In this document: positions 1 to 8,966 of the stretch, in pieces | Numbering within the stretch: position 1 is the stretch's first letter | Layout: every line of letters starts with the position of its first letter | NCBI GenBank assembly: GCA_021819085.1 | Contig: JAKASJ010000015.1 | Span: 17,623-81,622 of the forward strand | Length of the DNA stretch: 64,000 nucleotides | Direction: 5' to 3' | DNA from: Pseudomonadota bacterium | GTDB lineage: Bacteria > Pseudomonadota > Gammaproteobacteria > Acidiferrobacterales > UBA6901 | The notes under the pieces: generated by a model | What the model was told of the DNA's origin: nothing | Database searches by the model: none | The model's input: the letters and a program-made list of their open reading frames with translations, nothing else | Made by a program: the position numbers and the translations under genes

Positions 1-53
1 TAGCCAGGTTTGTAGGTCCAGATGCATGATTGCCTCCTGAGGTGCGGATTCGG

Positions 54-296
54 TCAGTCGACGCCGGCAACTGCACCGGGGCCGGCGGAGCCCTTGTAGT
101 TGCGTACCAGCGTGTTCACGTTGAGTGGCTTGCCGTCGACCGGATTGATCACCGGCGGCGTGAAGTACGGCACGCCGTCCCGTGTAGCACGCAGACTGGC
201 GGGTGGTTTTGCGAACAGATAGACAAACGAACCCACGGTGGTCGCAGCAGCGACCAGCGCGAGGATCATCATCTGTATCTGGGCTTTGGGCATCAT
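54..296 (-). CDS. small single-TM hypothetical protein, last gene of the YeeE/TusA operon
   Basis: 80-aa ORF, hydrophobic N-terminus (MMILALVAAATTVGSFVYLF), directly downstream of the TusA-like gene on the same strand. Confidence 0.6.
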   Translation of the reverse strand: MMPKAQIQMMILALVAAATTVGSFVYLFAKPPASLRATRDGVPYFTPPVINPVDGKPLNVNTLVRNYKGSAGPGAVAGVD

Positions 297-302
297 GGCC
301 TC

Positions 303-608
303 CTAGTTCTTGCGCACAAACACGCGCCAGTAGCGTTCCGCCTTGAGCGTGCCCAAATGGGAGCCGTTGAGTTCCGGCATCATCGGCGGAATAGCCTCCA
401 TGGAAGTCGGATTGTCCACCATGACCTCGATGACCGCCCCCGGGGCCGCCTTGCTGAGCGCCTTCTTGGTCATGAGCTGCGGCCTCGGGCAGGAGTCGCC
501 CAAGACATCAACCACCTGGCTCACCGTGTAGGTCTGATTACCGAGCGTAATCGTAGCGGTTGCCTGTGTACTCGGTTCCTCGCTTTTTTTGCTGCCGAAC
601 AGGCCCAT
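303..608 (-). CDS. TusA-family sulfurtransferase
   Basis: TusA fold signature with GDSCPRPQLMTKKAL (CPxP) motif; adjacent to YeeE/YedE genes. Confidence 0.88.
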   Translation of the reverse strand: MGLFGSKKSEEPSTQATATITLGNQTYTVSQVVDVLGDSCPRPQLMTKKALSKAAPGAVIEVMVDNPTSMEAIPPMMPELNGSHLGTLKAERYWRVFVRKN

Positions 609-611
609 GGA

Positions 612-1328
612 TCATGCCTCCTCTTGGTAAGAACCGCTCGCGCCCGCACCACCGGCCATGACCGCGCCGATTGCCGGCTCCGGCATGGCAGCGTCCACTT
701 GCGGCGAGGACTTCGCGGCTTCAGGTTGAACTTGCCCCCGCGCGGTCTGTATCGCACGCTCCTTGCGCAGAATCAGGCGATACAGTCCGAACAGTGCGGC
801 GAACTGGATCAGGCCGAATACGATCGCCGGAATCCCGGTCTTCTGTTGCAGCGTCAACGCATCGGCAAAACCGAACTGCAGTGCTGCCAGGTTCGGCTGA
901 CCGGTCATGGTCGCCGGGGCCGGAGGCCAGTACGTGAACGACCACAACAACGAGGACACGAACAGTCCGATGATCAGAAACAGCAGCGCCCACAGCGCCC
1001 CGATATTGCCCTCACCGGTCTTCACCCAGGACGAGACTGTGCAGGCACCAGCCAGCACCATGCCGATGCCGAACAGAAAAAGTCCGATGAACTGATTGAT
1101 CCCGACGTCGAAGCGCATGGGATTGCCGTTGCCGACGCTGATGAAGCCCGTGAACCCGAGCGTGAGGATCATCATGGCCACCAGCAGCGCCTTGGTATTG
1201 CGATAGTTCTTGAACAGCATGGCATCGCGCAACGCCGAAGTGTTGCACCAGCGAGAGCGCTGTACCAGCAGACCCACAGTGCTGCCGAATATGAACGCCG
1301 CGACGCATTGGCCCGTCACCGTAATCAT
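612..1328 (-). CDS. YeeE/YedE family (sulfur compound transporter) subunit
   Basis: Multi-TM protein with RSRWCNTSALRD and GAGACTVSSWVKTGEGN cysteine motifs. Confidence 0.85.
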   Translation of the reverse strand: MITVTGQCVAAFIFGSTVGLLVQRSRWCNTSALRDAMLFKNYRNTKALLVAMMILTLGFTGFISVGNGNPMRFDVGINQFIGLFLFGIGMVLAGACTVSSWVKTGEGNIGALWALLFLIIGLFVSSLLWSFTYWPPAPATMTGQPNLAALQFGFADALTLQQKTGIPAIVFGLIQFAALFGLYRLILRKERAIQTARGQVQPEAAKSSPQVDAAMPEPAIGAVMAGGAGASGSYQEEA

Positions 1329-1332
1329 ATGC

Positions 1333-1827
1333 TCATGCCTCCAGAACCTTCTTGTAGATAAAACTTCCGACCCAGGCGCCCGCCACGATGCCGCTCACGG
1401 CGAGATACCCGCCGAGATTCATCTCAGGAGTCAGACCGAAGAACGTGCTTACGTTGCAGACGAAGGACAGGCGTATGCCTATACCCATGAGCAGTCCGCC
1501 GATGGTGATCATCACCCATTCCGACAGATGGCGCGGAACACGCCAGTAGAATTCTTTGCTGAGCACCGCGGCCACAAACGCGCCGAAGCCCATGCCAAGA
1601 CTGATGTAGATCTTCCAGTAGGCCCAGGTCGGCGTGAACACCAGGGTCCAGAACGGAATGCGCGCCAGGGTCTTGGCGCCAAGCACGTATTTCGCGACCA
1701 GGCCGGCAAGCATGGTTTCGCCGCCGCCCACGGTCCAGGCCCCGACGATCACGAACAGGAACACGTCGAGCAGCGCGATGATGGCAAGCGCGATGATTGG
1801 GTCAAGGGTCTTCTTGAACAGATCCAT
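1333..1827 (-). CDS. YeeE/YedE family subunit (second half-transporter)
   Basis: Multi-TM protein; ATG at 1827 preceded by GGGAGAG; ORF-track start at 1845 is an upstream TTG. Confidence 0.8.
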   Translation of the reverse strand: MDLFKKTLDPIIALAIIALLDVFLFVIVGAWTVGGGETMLAGLVAKYVLGAKTLARIPFWTLVFTPTWAYWKIYISLGMGFGAFVAAVLSKEFYWRVPRHLSEWVMITIGGLLMGIGIRLSFVCNVSTFFGLTPEMNLGGYLAVSGIVAGAWVGSFIYKKVLEA

Positions 1828-1895
1828 GCATGCTCTCCCGGGCAATAACCGCCTTGGCGGGTAACGGGCTCGTGCCCCCCGCTGCCGTTCCTAGA

Positions 1896-1910
1896 GCAAT
1901 TTCGATGCCA
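1896..1910 (-). promoter_or_regulatory. candidate sigma-54 (-24/-12) promoter for the YeeE/TusA operon
   Basis: Minus strand TGGCATCGAAATTGC (GG-N10-GC spacing), followed by T; about 70 bp upstream of the ATG at 1827. Confidence 0.7.
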
Positions 1911-1936
1911 TTGGCAAAACCGCATCGACAAAGAGA

Positions 1937-1969
1937 TATTTCGTAATTACACCAGTCTCTTACGAAATA
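1937..1969. promoter_or_regulatory. inverted repeat, candidate enhancer site for the sigma-54 activator
   Basis: Perfect 10-bp arms TATTTCGTAA-N13-TTACGAAATA just upstream of the -24/-12 element. Confidence 0.6.
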
Positions 1970-2030
1970 ACAGGGCAAACCAGACCAGCCTGAAATGGCC
2001 GATTTTGCGACACGTCTGTAGCGAAGTGAT

Positions 2031-3365
2031 TCAGTCCGGTTCCTCAAGCTTGCGTCGCAGCGTGGATCGGCTGATGCCGAGTACCCGCGCTGCCACGACC
2101 TGGTTTCCGCCATGGGCCGCGAGCACCCGGCGGATGTGGCGCGACTCCACTTCCGTAAGGCTGAGGCGTGTCTCGTCCTCCCTGGCCGCCGCGCCTGCCG
2201 GGATCGGCCCGAAGGCGATCTCGTCGGCATCCAGTACCGGTTTAGCGTGGAGCGCGAAGCTGCGCTCGATGATGTTCTCGAGCTGGCGCACGTTTCCCGG
2301 CCAGTCGTACCCGACCAGCTTGCGGCGCGCCGCCTCTGTCAGGGAAAGATCGTCGCGGCCGCGACTCTTGCGCAACTGCGTCAGGAAGTGTTCTACCAGC
2401 AGCGCAATGTCCTCGCGCCGTTCGCGCAGCGGCGGCAGAGCGATCGGCAGCACGTTGAGTCGGAACAGGAGGTCGCTGCGGAAGCTGCCCTCCGCCACCA
2501 TGGCGTCAAGGTCGCGGTTGGTCGCGACGATCACACGCACGTCCACCTTGACCTCTGATTCGCCGCCTACCGGACGCACTTCACCCTCCTGCAGTACCCG
2601 CAAGAGCTTCGCCTGCAGCCGTGGACTGATGTCGCCGATCTCATCCAGGAACAACGTGCCCCCGTGGGCCCGCTGGAACAGACCGCGCATGTTCGCGGTG
2701 GCGCCGGTAAACGCTCCTTTGACATGACCGAACAATTCAGAATCGAGCAGTTCCTCGGGCAAGGCGCAGCAGTTGACAGCGATGAACGGTCCGCGCGCAC
2801 GCCGGCTTGTTGAATGGATGGCACGGGCAATGACCTCTTTTCCGGTGCCGGTCTCGCCCGTGACCAGTACCGGGATGTCCTGGTTGCGGATGCGTTCGAC
2901 CAGATCGAGGATCCCGCACATCGCCGGACTGCCCGCGATGATTTTGGACAGCTGGTCGCGTCCCGAAAGCTTCTCGCGCAAGCGAGTCACCTCCTCGCGC
3001 AGCGACTTCTTTTCAAGCACCTTGTTGATGCGCAGCATCAGCTCGTCAGGGTTGATCGGCTTCGTCAGGTAGTCGTAAGCACCCAGCCGCATCGCCTCGA
3101 CTGCAGTTTCAATCGACGCATAGGCGGTCATCACGATGCTTTCAGCGGGATTCGCGCTCGCACCGAGCTGAGCGAGCAGCGACATGCCGTTGGCATCACC
3201 CAGACGCAGGTCGAGGACGACCAGATCCACCTGGTTGCGCTCGAGCGCGGCCCCGGCAGCTTCCAGCCCGTCCGCTTCGAGCGCCACATGACCCTCTGAG
3301 CGCAGCAGCATGCTCAGCGTCTTGCGGATGGAGGACTCGTCGTCGACGATCAGAATCGTGGCCAT
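2031..3365 (-). CDS. sigma-54-dependent NtrC-family response regulator
   Basis: Receiver domain (ILIVDDESSIRKT), AAA+ GETGTGKE, GAFTGA motif, Fis-type HTH at the C-terminus. Confidence 0.96.
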   Translation of the reverse strand: MATILIVDDESSIRKTLSMLLRSEGHVALEADGLEAAGAALERNQVDLVVLDLRLGDANGMSLLAQLGASANPAESIVMTAYASIETAVEAMRLGAYDYLTKPINPDELMLRINKVLEKKSLREEVTRLREKLSGRDQLSKIIAGSPAMCGILDLVERIRNQDIPVLVTGETGTGKEVIARAIHSTSRRARGPFIAVNCCALPEELLDSELFGHVKGAFTGATANMRGLFQRAHGGTLFLDEIGDISPRLQAKLLRVLQEGEVRPVGGESEVKVDVRVIVATNRDLDAMVAEGSFRSDLLFRLNVLPIALPPLRERREDIALLVEHFLTQLRKSRGRDDLSLTEAARRKLVGYDWPGNVRQLENIIERSFALHAKPVLDADEIAFGPIPAGAAAREDETRLSLTEVESRHIRRVLAAHGGNQVVAARVLGISRSTLRRKLEEPD

Positions 3366-3370
3366 CGGAT

Positions 3371-4813
3371 TCAGACGGCCTCCAGATCGAAACTGATCTC
3401 GGTGCCCACGTTCACGTGGCTGACGATCGACAGCGAGGTGCCGTGCTGCATCAGAATCCGCTGCGCGATCGAGAGCCCCAGGCCGGTACCGTGTTTGCGG
3501 CCGGTCACGAACGGCCGCACGATCTTGTCGAGCAGGTGATCCGGTATGCCGCAGCCGTTGTCGGCAATGCTGATTCTGACAATGCGTCCGGCGCGTTCGA
3601 CCCGGACGTGAAGGTTGCCACCCTCGGGCATGGCCTGAACCGCGTTGAGCATCAGGTTCCAGAGCACCTGACGCAAATGATCGGGATCATGACGCGCACG
3701 GCACGGACATGCATCGCACTCCACCTCGACCCGCACCGCTGCCGCCTGCGGGTTCTGGCGAATCAGGCTTGCGACCTCCTCGATCAACGCGCATACATCG
3801 TCTTCCAGCAGCCGCGACTCGCGTATCCGTGCGAAATCCAGGAAATCATTCAGGATGCGCTGCAGCCGCAGCGACTCGGTATTAAGGATCGCGATCGCCT
3901 GAGCGCGGTCGCTTACCGGCAGGTTCGCCCGGTCGAGCAGCTTCACCGAGTTGATCACCGCCGACAGCGGATTGCGTATCTCGTGGGCGATGCTGGCCGA
4001 TAGCTCGCCCACACAGGCCAGCCGCTCGGCGTCGGTGCGTTTCTCGTGTTCGCTGCGCACCTGCTCGGAGATTCGCTGCAACGACTCGGCCATGGCGTTG
4101 AATGCCCCGCCCAGCAGGCCCACCTCGTCGCGCGCTTGCAGCTCTACGCGCACGCCCAGATTGCCGCCGCCGATCTTGCGCACCGCCGCCATCAGTGTGT
4201 ACAGATTGCGCGTAATGAGAACCGACAGTACCCATGCGGCGACGCTGCCCACCACCAGGGCCAGCAGAATGAACAGCAGACCCTCATTGCGCGTGGCGGC
4301 CAATTCGGATTTCAGATGGCGCGTAGACATTTCCAGAAACACCGTGCCAACACGCTGACCGGCCACCCGGATCTGTTCGTGCAGGCGCAGTCTGTTGCGT
4401 CTGTGTACCACAACTCCATCCGGCGGCGCCGGCAATCGATGGCCAACCTGATGTGGGTCGGTGCTCGCCAGCACGTCACCGCGCACGTCGACGATCGCGC
4501 CCTCGGTAACGTCGGGCTGTTGCTTCACACGCTCGGTAACCTCGGCCAGCGAACCCAGGTCCTCGGCCAACAGGGCATTGGTGCTGGCCACCGCCATGAG
4601 CGTAATGAGGGAGTGCGCACGGTTATGGAGCTCGGCGCGGATCGCCTCGGACTGCTTGTTCACTGCCGACCAGACGAACGCACCCATCAGCACGGCATGC
4701 ACGAGCGCGACTGACAGTACCAGCCGGAACCGCAGCGTCCGGAAGAAAGACAGTCTCGGCGACTGCTGCTCCGCGGCGACAGTCTGCCCTCGATCGAGTT
4801 CGATGACGCTCAT
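3371..4813 (-). CDS. membrane sensor histidine kinase (HAMP-HisKA-HATPase)
   Basis: HEIRNPLSAVINS H-box, GCGIPDHLLDKI and GTGLGLSIAQRI ATPase motifs; ATGA overlap with the PhnD-like gene. Confidence 0.95.
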   Translation of the reverse strand: MSVIELDRGQTVAAEQQSPRLSFFRTLRFRLVLSVALVHAVLMGAFVWSAVNKQSEAIRAELHNRAHSLITLMAVASTNALLAEDLGSLAEVTERVKQQPDVTEGAIVDVRGDVLASTDPHQVGHRLPAPPDGVVVHRRNRLRLHEQIRVAGQRVGTVFLEMSTRHLKSELAATRNEGLLFILLALVVGSVAAWVLSVLITRNLYTLMAAVRKIGGGNLGVRVELQARDEVGLLGGAFNAMAESLQRISEQVRSEHEKRTDAERLACVGELSASIAHEIRNPLSAVINSVKLLDRANLPVSDRAQAIAILNTESLRLQRILNDFLDFARIRESRLLEDDVCALIEEVASLIRQNPQAAAVRVEVECDACPCRARHDPDHLRQVLWNLMLNAVQAMPEGGNLHVRVERAGRIVRISIADNGCGIPDHLLDKIVRPFVTGRKHGTGLGLSIAQRILMQHGTSLSIVSHVNVGTEISFDLEAV

Positions 4814-5649
4814 GGTTTCACACCGTCGTACTCGCTGTTGTGTGCGACCACGAACCCCCGGCTGAATCCAAGATGCCTGAGCACCGTGCGTCCGCTGGCC
4901 GTCGCCGTCAGGTGCGTCAACAGCTTCCTGATCTGGTCGGTTTCATGTGCCGGCATGTCGTCGAGAACCGCAATCGGCATCTGTGGCTGAGGCGGCGTCT
5001 GGGCAATCACCCGCAGTTCCCGCTGAACGCGCGGCGGCATGGAGCGCAGCGACGGCAACCAGGTGCCCGCCATGCCTACCATCCCGTAATATACCGCCAT
5101 CAGCGCCGAGTCCTGGGACCCGAAATACTTCACTTTCAGGTCCCGGTTGACGTGAATGCCGCGCGTCTCCATGTACTGCCGGGTCATGATCGTGGCGGCG
5201 TAGGCATTGGGATCCGGGAAGCCGACACGCAGACCCGGCGGCAGGACATGCGGTCCGAGCGCGTGGATCGGACTGTTGCGGCGCACGACCAGGATACCGG
5301 CAAAGGGCTCGCCCGCGACCTTGACAATGACGTGGTAGCCCCACCGGCGGGCGCGGGTGTACAGCAGCGGATTCAGGTAGATGATGTCGTACTCGCGGCG
5401 CCGGACACGACGCATGAAGGCCGCGAAATTGGGTGCGGTCACAAACTGCACCGGCCGGTGCAGCGCATGCTGCAGAGCATCGGTCAGCGGCAGAAACATC
5501 CCGGCCAGCATGGTCGGGCTTTGCAAAGGAAGCACACCGAAGCGCAGGTAATGCGGTCGGCGCGCGACGGCTGCGCCGCTGGCGGCGATCAGCGCGACCG
5601 CCGTCAGCCAGCACAGCACCGATTGCGGCCGCCTGATCAACTGAAACAT
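4810..5649 (-). CDS. PhnD-like periplasmic substrate-binding protein
   Basis: Signal peptide then RFGVLPLQSPTMLAGMFLPLTDAL...YDIIYLNPLLYTRA; internal ATG at 5649 gives a proper signal peptide. Confidence 0.85.
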   Translation of the reverse strand: MFQLIRRPQSVLCWLTAVALIAASGAAVARRPHYLRFGVLPLQSPTMLAGMFLPLTDALQHALHRPVQFVTAPNFAAFMRRVRRREYDIIYLNPLLYTRARRWGYHVIVKVAGEPFAGILVVRRNSPIHALGPHVLPPGLRVGFPDPNAYAATIMTRQYMETRGIHVNRDLKVKYFGSQDSALMAVYYGMVGMAGTWLPSLRSMPPRVQRELRVIAQTPPQPQMPIAVLDDMPAHETDQIRKLLTHLTATASGRTVLRHLGFSRGFVVAHNSEYDGVKP

Positions 5650-5848
5650 GTCTTGCACCCATGGCGGGTCGACCCGCATCGGACAACCCGCTGAACCTGA
5701 CACCCGCAACGCATATCGCCGTCCGCGGTTCTCCACAACCGGGGCCGCACCTGCTGCCGGTCCCCATTCACCGGGCGCGCGCCCTGACCCATCGTCGACA
5801 GTGTAGCCCAGGCGCGTGACCGCCGCGAGACGGCCCGCAGTGCGCAGC

Positions 5849-7589
5849 TCAACGGACCGCGGATTCCCGGTTCCATTCCAGGCGGCGGTGGCGTGCCAGG
5901 TGAAGCGGCGTCCAGGAATGCGGAATGCGGTGTACGAAGTGGTAGCGGGCGACATGGTAGCTCGGGTCGAATCCGTAGAAATTCATCCGCAGCCGCTCAA
6001 GCTCCTCATCCCTATAGGACTGCAGCGGCCGTTCGGCTTCGTCCCGGGTGCGGCACCGGTTCTTCTCGGCCAGCGCGCAGCGGAACGCATCATCGCCCGC
6101 CAGATCACGCGCCAGCATCCGCACGCGCAGCTCAAACTCCTCCACGGTGGTCGCGAAATGATCGTCGATGAGTCCGAGGCGCTTGGCCGCGTGCACCCCG
6201 AGCGGCAGCCGATTTTCCGTGATCGTCTCGGCCCGCTCCCGGCCGACGCGCCTCGGCAGCAGGTAAGTCCAGTATTCGGAACCGAAAAGATTGCCCATGC
6301 CCTTGTAGTGCGGATTCAGGATGATACCGGTGCGTGCGCAGACACGGTCCGCAGCCAGCGCCAGGAATACGCCCCCGGCTCCGGCATTGCCGCGCATGCC
6401 CGCCACCGTCAGGTGCGTCCGGGTCGTGATGATTGCATGCGCCAGATCGTTCATCGCGTTGATGTTGCGCCAGGACTCGTCAGCCGGGCTTTCCGCCGAT
6501 TCGATGATATTGAGATGGATGCCGTTCGACCAGAAATCCCTGCCGCCCAGAAGCACGATGACGCGCGTCGGGCGTGTGCAGGCATGGCGGTAGGCGTACA
6601 GCAGCCGCGTACATTGCTCTGTGCTCATCGCCCCGTTGTAGAAATCAAAATACAGATAGCCGACACGCCCCTCCTCCGCATACCGGATCTCCCGGTAGGT
6701 CGTCACATCTTCCGGCGTGTCCAGGGACAGCGGCGACTCGGGCACGCTGCCTGCCTGCGGGCCGAGAGCGGTGACGGCTGGAAGCTTGAAGGTCTTCCCG
6801 TGCGTATCGATCCTGCGCAGATGCCCGATCCACACCGCGCCGTCGATTGTGGCACGGCAGATCGCGCCATCGCGCCGGGCGACTATTTCGCCGGGGCGGC
6901 CACCCAATTCCGTCTCCCCACAAGCATCGAACAGCAGATACGGCTGACCGAGGATTTCGTCCTCGACACCCGGGGCTCCGTCGGCCGATCTGATTTTCCG
7001 CAGGATTGCGGCGCTGTCGTCGTTCAGCCAATCTATCCGGCGCTGCGCCTGGGGCATGAGCGGCCGTGCACGGCCGTGCACGGCCGGATCCCGGTCGTCC
7101 AGCACCTGCGGCACGAACGAGCCGGAAGTGAAACGCTCTACGGCGGCAAGAAGCGCGTCGGCCGCGGCCTCGGTCACTTCGTTGCGATAAAGACTGCTCT
7201 TGCGCGCGGAGCGCATCGGAAAGTCCGCCGATGCCCAGATGTCGCCGCCATCAAGCTGCGCGTTCGCCTGCAAAACCGTGACGCCCCATTTTGCTTCGCC
7301 ATCGATTATTGCCCAATCAAGCGCGGAAGGGCCGCGGTCGCCCCGGATTCCCGGATGCACCACCAGACACACATGCTGCCGCCAGACCTCCTCCGGTATG
7401 GCACGTCGCAGATAAGGCGCGACGACCAGATCCGGCCGGTAGAGCCTCACGGCATCGGCCGTGACCGCGTCGTTGATGTCGAATTCGACCGAGACCTCGT
7501 GGCCGCGTTCCGACAGTTCGACGTACAAGCGCTGGGTCAGGCTGTTGAAGCTGTGGCTCAGGAACAGGATCCGGAGCGGTCTACTCATT
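5849..7589 (-). CDS. hypX: HypX/HoxX hydrogenase maturation protein (formyltransferase + enoyl-CoA hydratase-like)
   Basis: MSRPLRILFLSHSFNSLTQRLYVELSERGHEVSVEFD...VVHPGIRGDRGPSALDWAI plus crotonase-like C-terminal half. Confidence 0.93.
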
Positions 7590-8753
7590 ATTGCCCGCCT
7601 GCAGCACGGGCGCGTCGTTGCGCCGCCGGAACTTGTAATAGGCCGCGCATGCGCCCTCCGAGGACACCATGCACGACCCGATCGGATTGCGCGGCGTGCA
7701 GACGGTACCGAAGATCCTGCAGTCATGCGGCTTCTTGACCCCGCGCAGTATCGCGCCGCATTCGCAGGCTTTGTTCTCGGCGACCGGACGCGGCTGCACC
7801 GCAAAACGCACTTCGGCATCGTACCGGGCATACTGCTTCTTGATGCGCAGTCCGCTGTACGGAACCACCCCCAGTCCGCGCCACTCGAACGTGCGACGCA
7901 ACTCGAACACATCGGCCACCAGCGCCTGGGCCTTGGTATTGCCGGTGCGGGTCACCCCGCGGCTGAACTGGTTTTCGACCTCGGCGCGGTGCTCATTCAG
8001 CTGACGCACCAGCATGAGTATCCCCTGCAGCACATCCAGCGGCTCGAACCCGGATATGACCACCGGACGCTGGTACTCGCGCGCAAAGTACTCGTAGGCA
8101 CGACTGCCTATGATCGTGCTCACATGCGAGGGACCGATGAATCCATCCACGCGCACACTGCCGATCTGGCGCACATCGGGCGAGTTCAGGATGCTCTGGA
8201 TCGCCGAGGGCGTCAGCACATGGTTGCAGAACACGCTGAAATTCGGCAAGCCCAGGCGGTGCGCCTCCCTGATTGCCACCGCCGTGGGCGGCGTGGTTGT
8301 CTCGAAGCCGATTGCGAAAAACACCACCTCCTTCTCCGGATTATCGACCGCGAGCCGGATGGCCTCGGCGCACGAATAGACCATGCGAACGTCGCGCCCC
8401 TCGGCTCTGGCCTTGAGCAGACTGCGCTTGCGCGAACCCGGCACCCGCAGCATGTCCCCATAGCTGCACAGCATGACGTTCGGGATCCCAGCCAGTTCGA
8501 TTGCGCTGTCCAGGCGACCTATGGGCAGCACGCAAACCGGGCAGCCTGGACCATGAACCAACCGGATGCTGGCCGGCAGCAGATCCTGGATGCCGTAGCG
8601 GAAAATCGCATGCGTGTGACCGCCACAGAACTCCATCAAGTGGTAGTCGCGTGCCGGATCAGCTTCGCGTGCGATGGCAGCGGCGATGGCCGAAGCAACG
8701 CGTCCGTCGCGAAACTCGCTAATGTATTTCACCGGATGATCCCTCGTGCTCAT
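7581..8753 (-). CDS. hypD: HypD hydrogenase maturation protein
   Basis: CGGHTHAIFRYGIQDLLP, GPGCPVCVLP, cysteine-rich C-terminal part. Confidence 0.97.
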   Translation of the reverse strand: MSTRDHPVKYISEFRDGRVASAIAAAIAREADPARDYHLMEFCGGHTHAIFRYGIQDLLPASIRLVHGPGCPVCVLPIGRLDSAIELAGIPNVMLCSYGDMLRVPGSRKRSLLKARAEGRDVRMVYSCAEAIRLAVDNPEKEVVFFAIGFETTTPPTAVAIREAHRLGLPNFSVFCNHVLTPSAIQSILNSPDVRQIGSVRVDGFIGPSHVSTIIGSRAYEYFAREYQRPVVISGFEPLDVLQGILMLVRQLNEHRAEVENQFSRGVTRTGNTKAQALVADVFELRRTFEWRGLGVVPYSGLRIKKQYARYDAEVRFAVQPRPVAENKACECGAILRGVKKPHDCRIFGTVCTPRNPIGSCMVSSEGACAAYYKFRRRNDAPVLQAGNNE

Positions 8754-8964
8754 TCACCATCTGCGCGAACAGGGCGAGCGTCCGGTCCGCCTCATCCGCA
8801 TCCAGACGCGCGATCGCATAACCGACGTGGACGATGACGTAATCGCCCACAGCGACATCCTCGACCAGGCCCAACGAGATTTCGTTGTGCACGCCGCCCA
8901 CGTCGATCAGCGCCTTGTCATCATCCAGAAGCCGGACTACTCGGGCAGGTATGGCCAGACACAT
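8719..8964 (-). CDS. hypC: HypC/HupF hydrogenase maturation chaperone
   Basis: Starts MCLAIPARVV; typical about 80-aa HypC. Confidence 0.95.
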   Translation of the reverse strand: MCLAIPARVVRLLDDDKALIDVGGVHNEISLGLVEDVAVGDYVIVHVGYAIARLDADEADRTLALFAQMVNEHEGSSGEIH

Positions 8965-8966
8965 TT

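Noticed and set aside
5816-7738. 640-aa plus-strand ORF
   Set aside because: Antisense to hypX, which has clear homology; shadow composition.
7590-7912. N-terminal extension of the hypX ORF
   Set aside because: Overlaps hypD in another frame; conserved start MSRPLRILFLSHSFNS at 7589.
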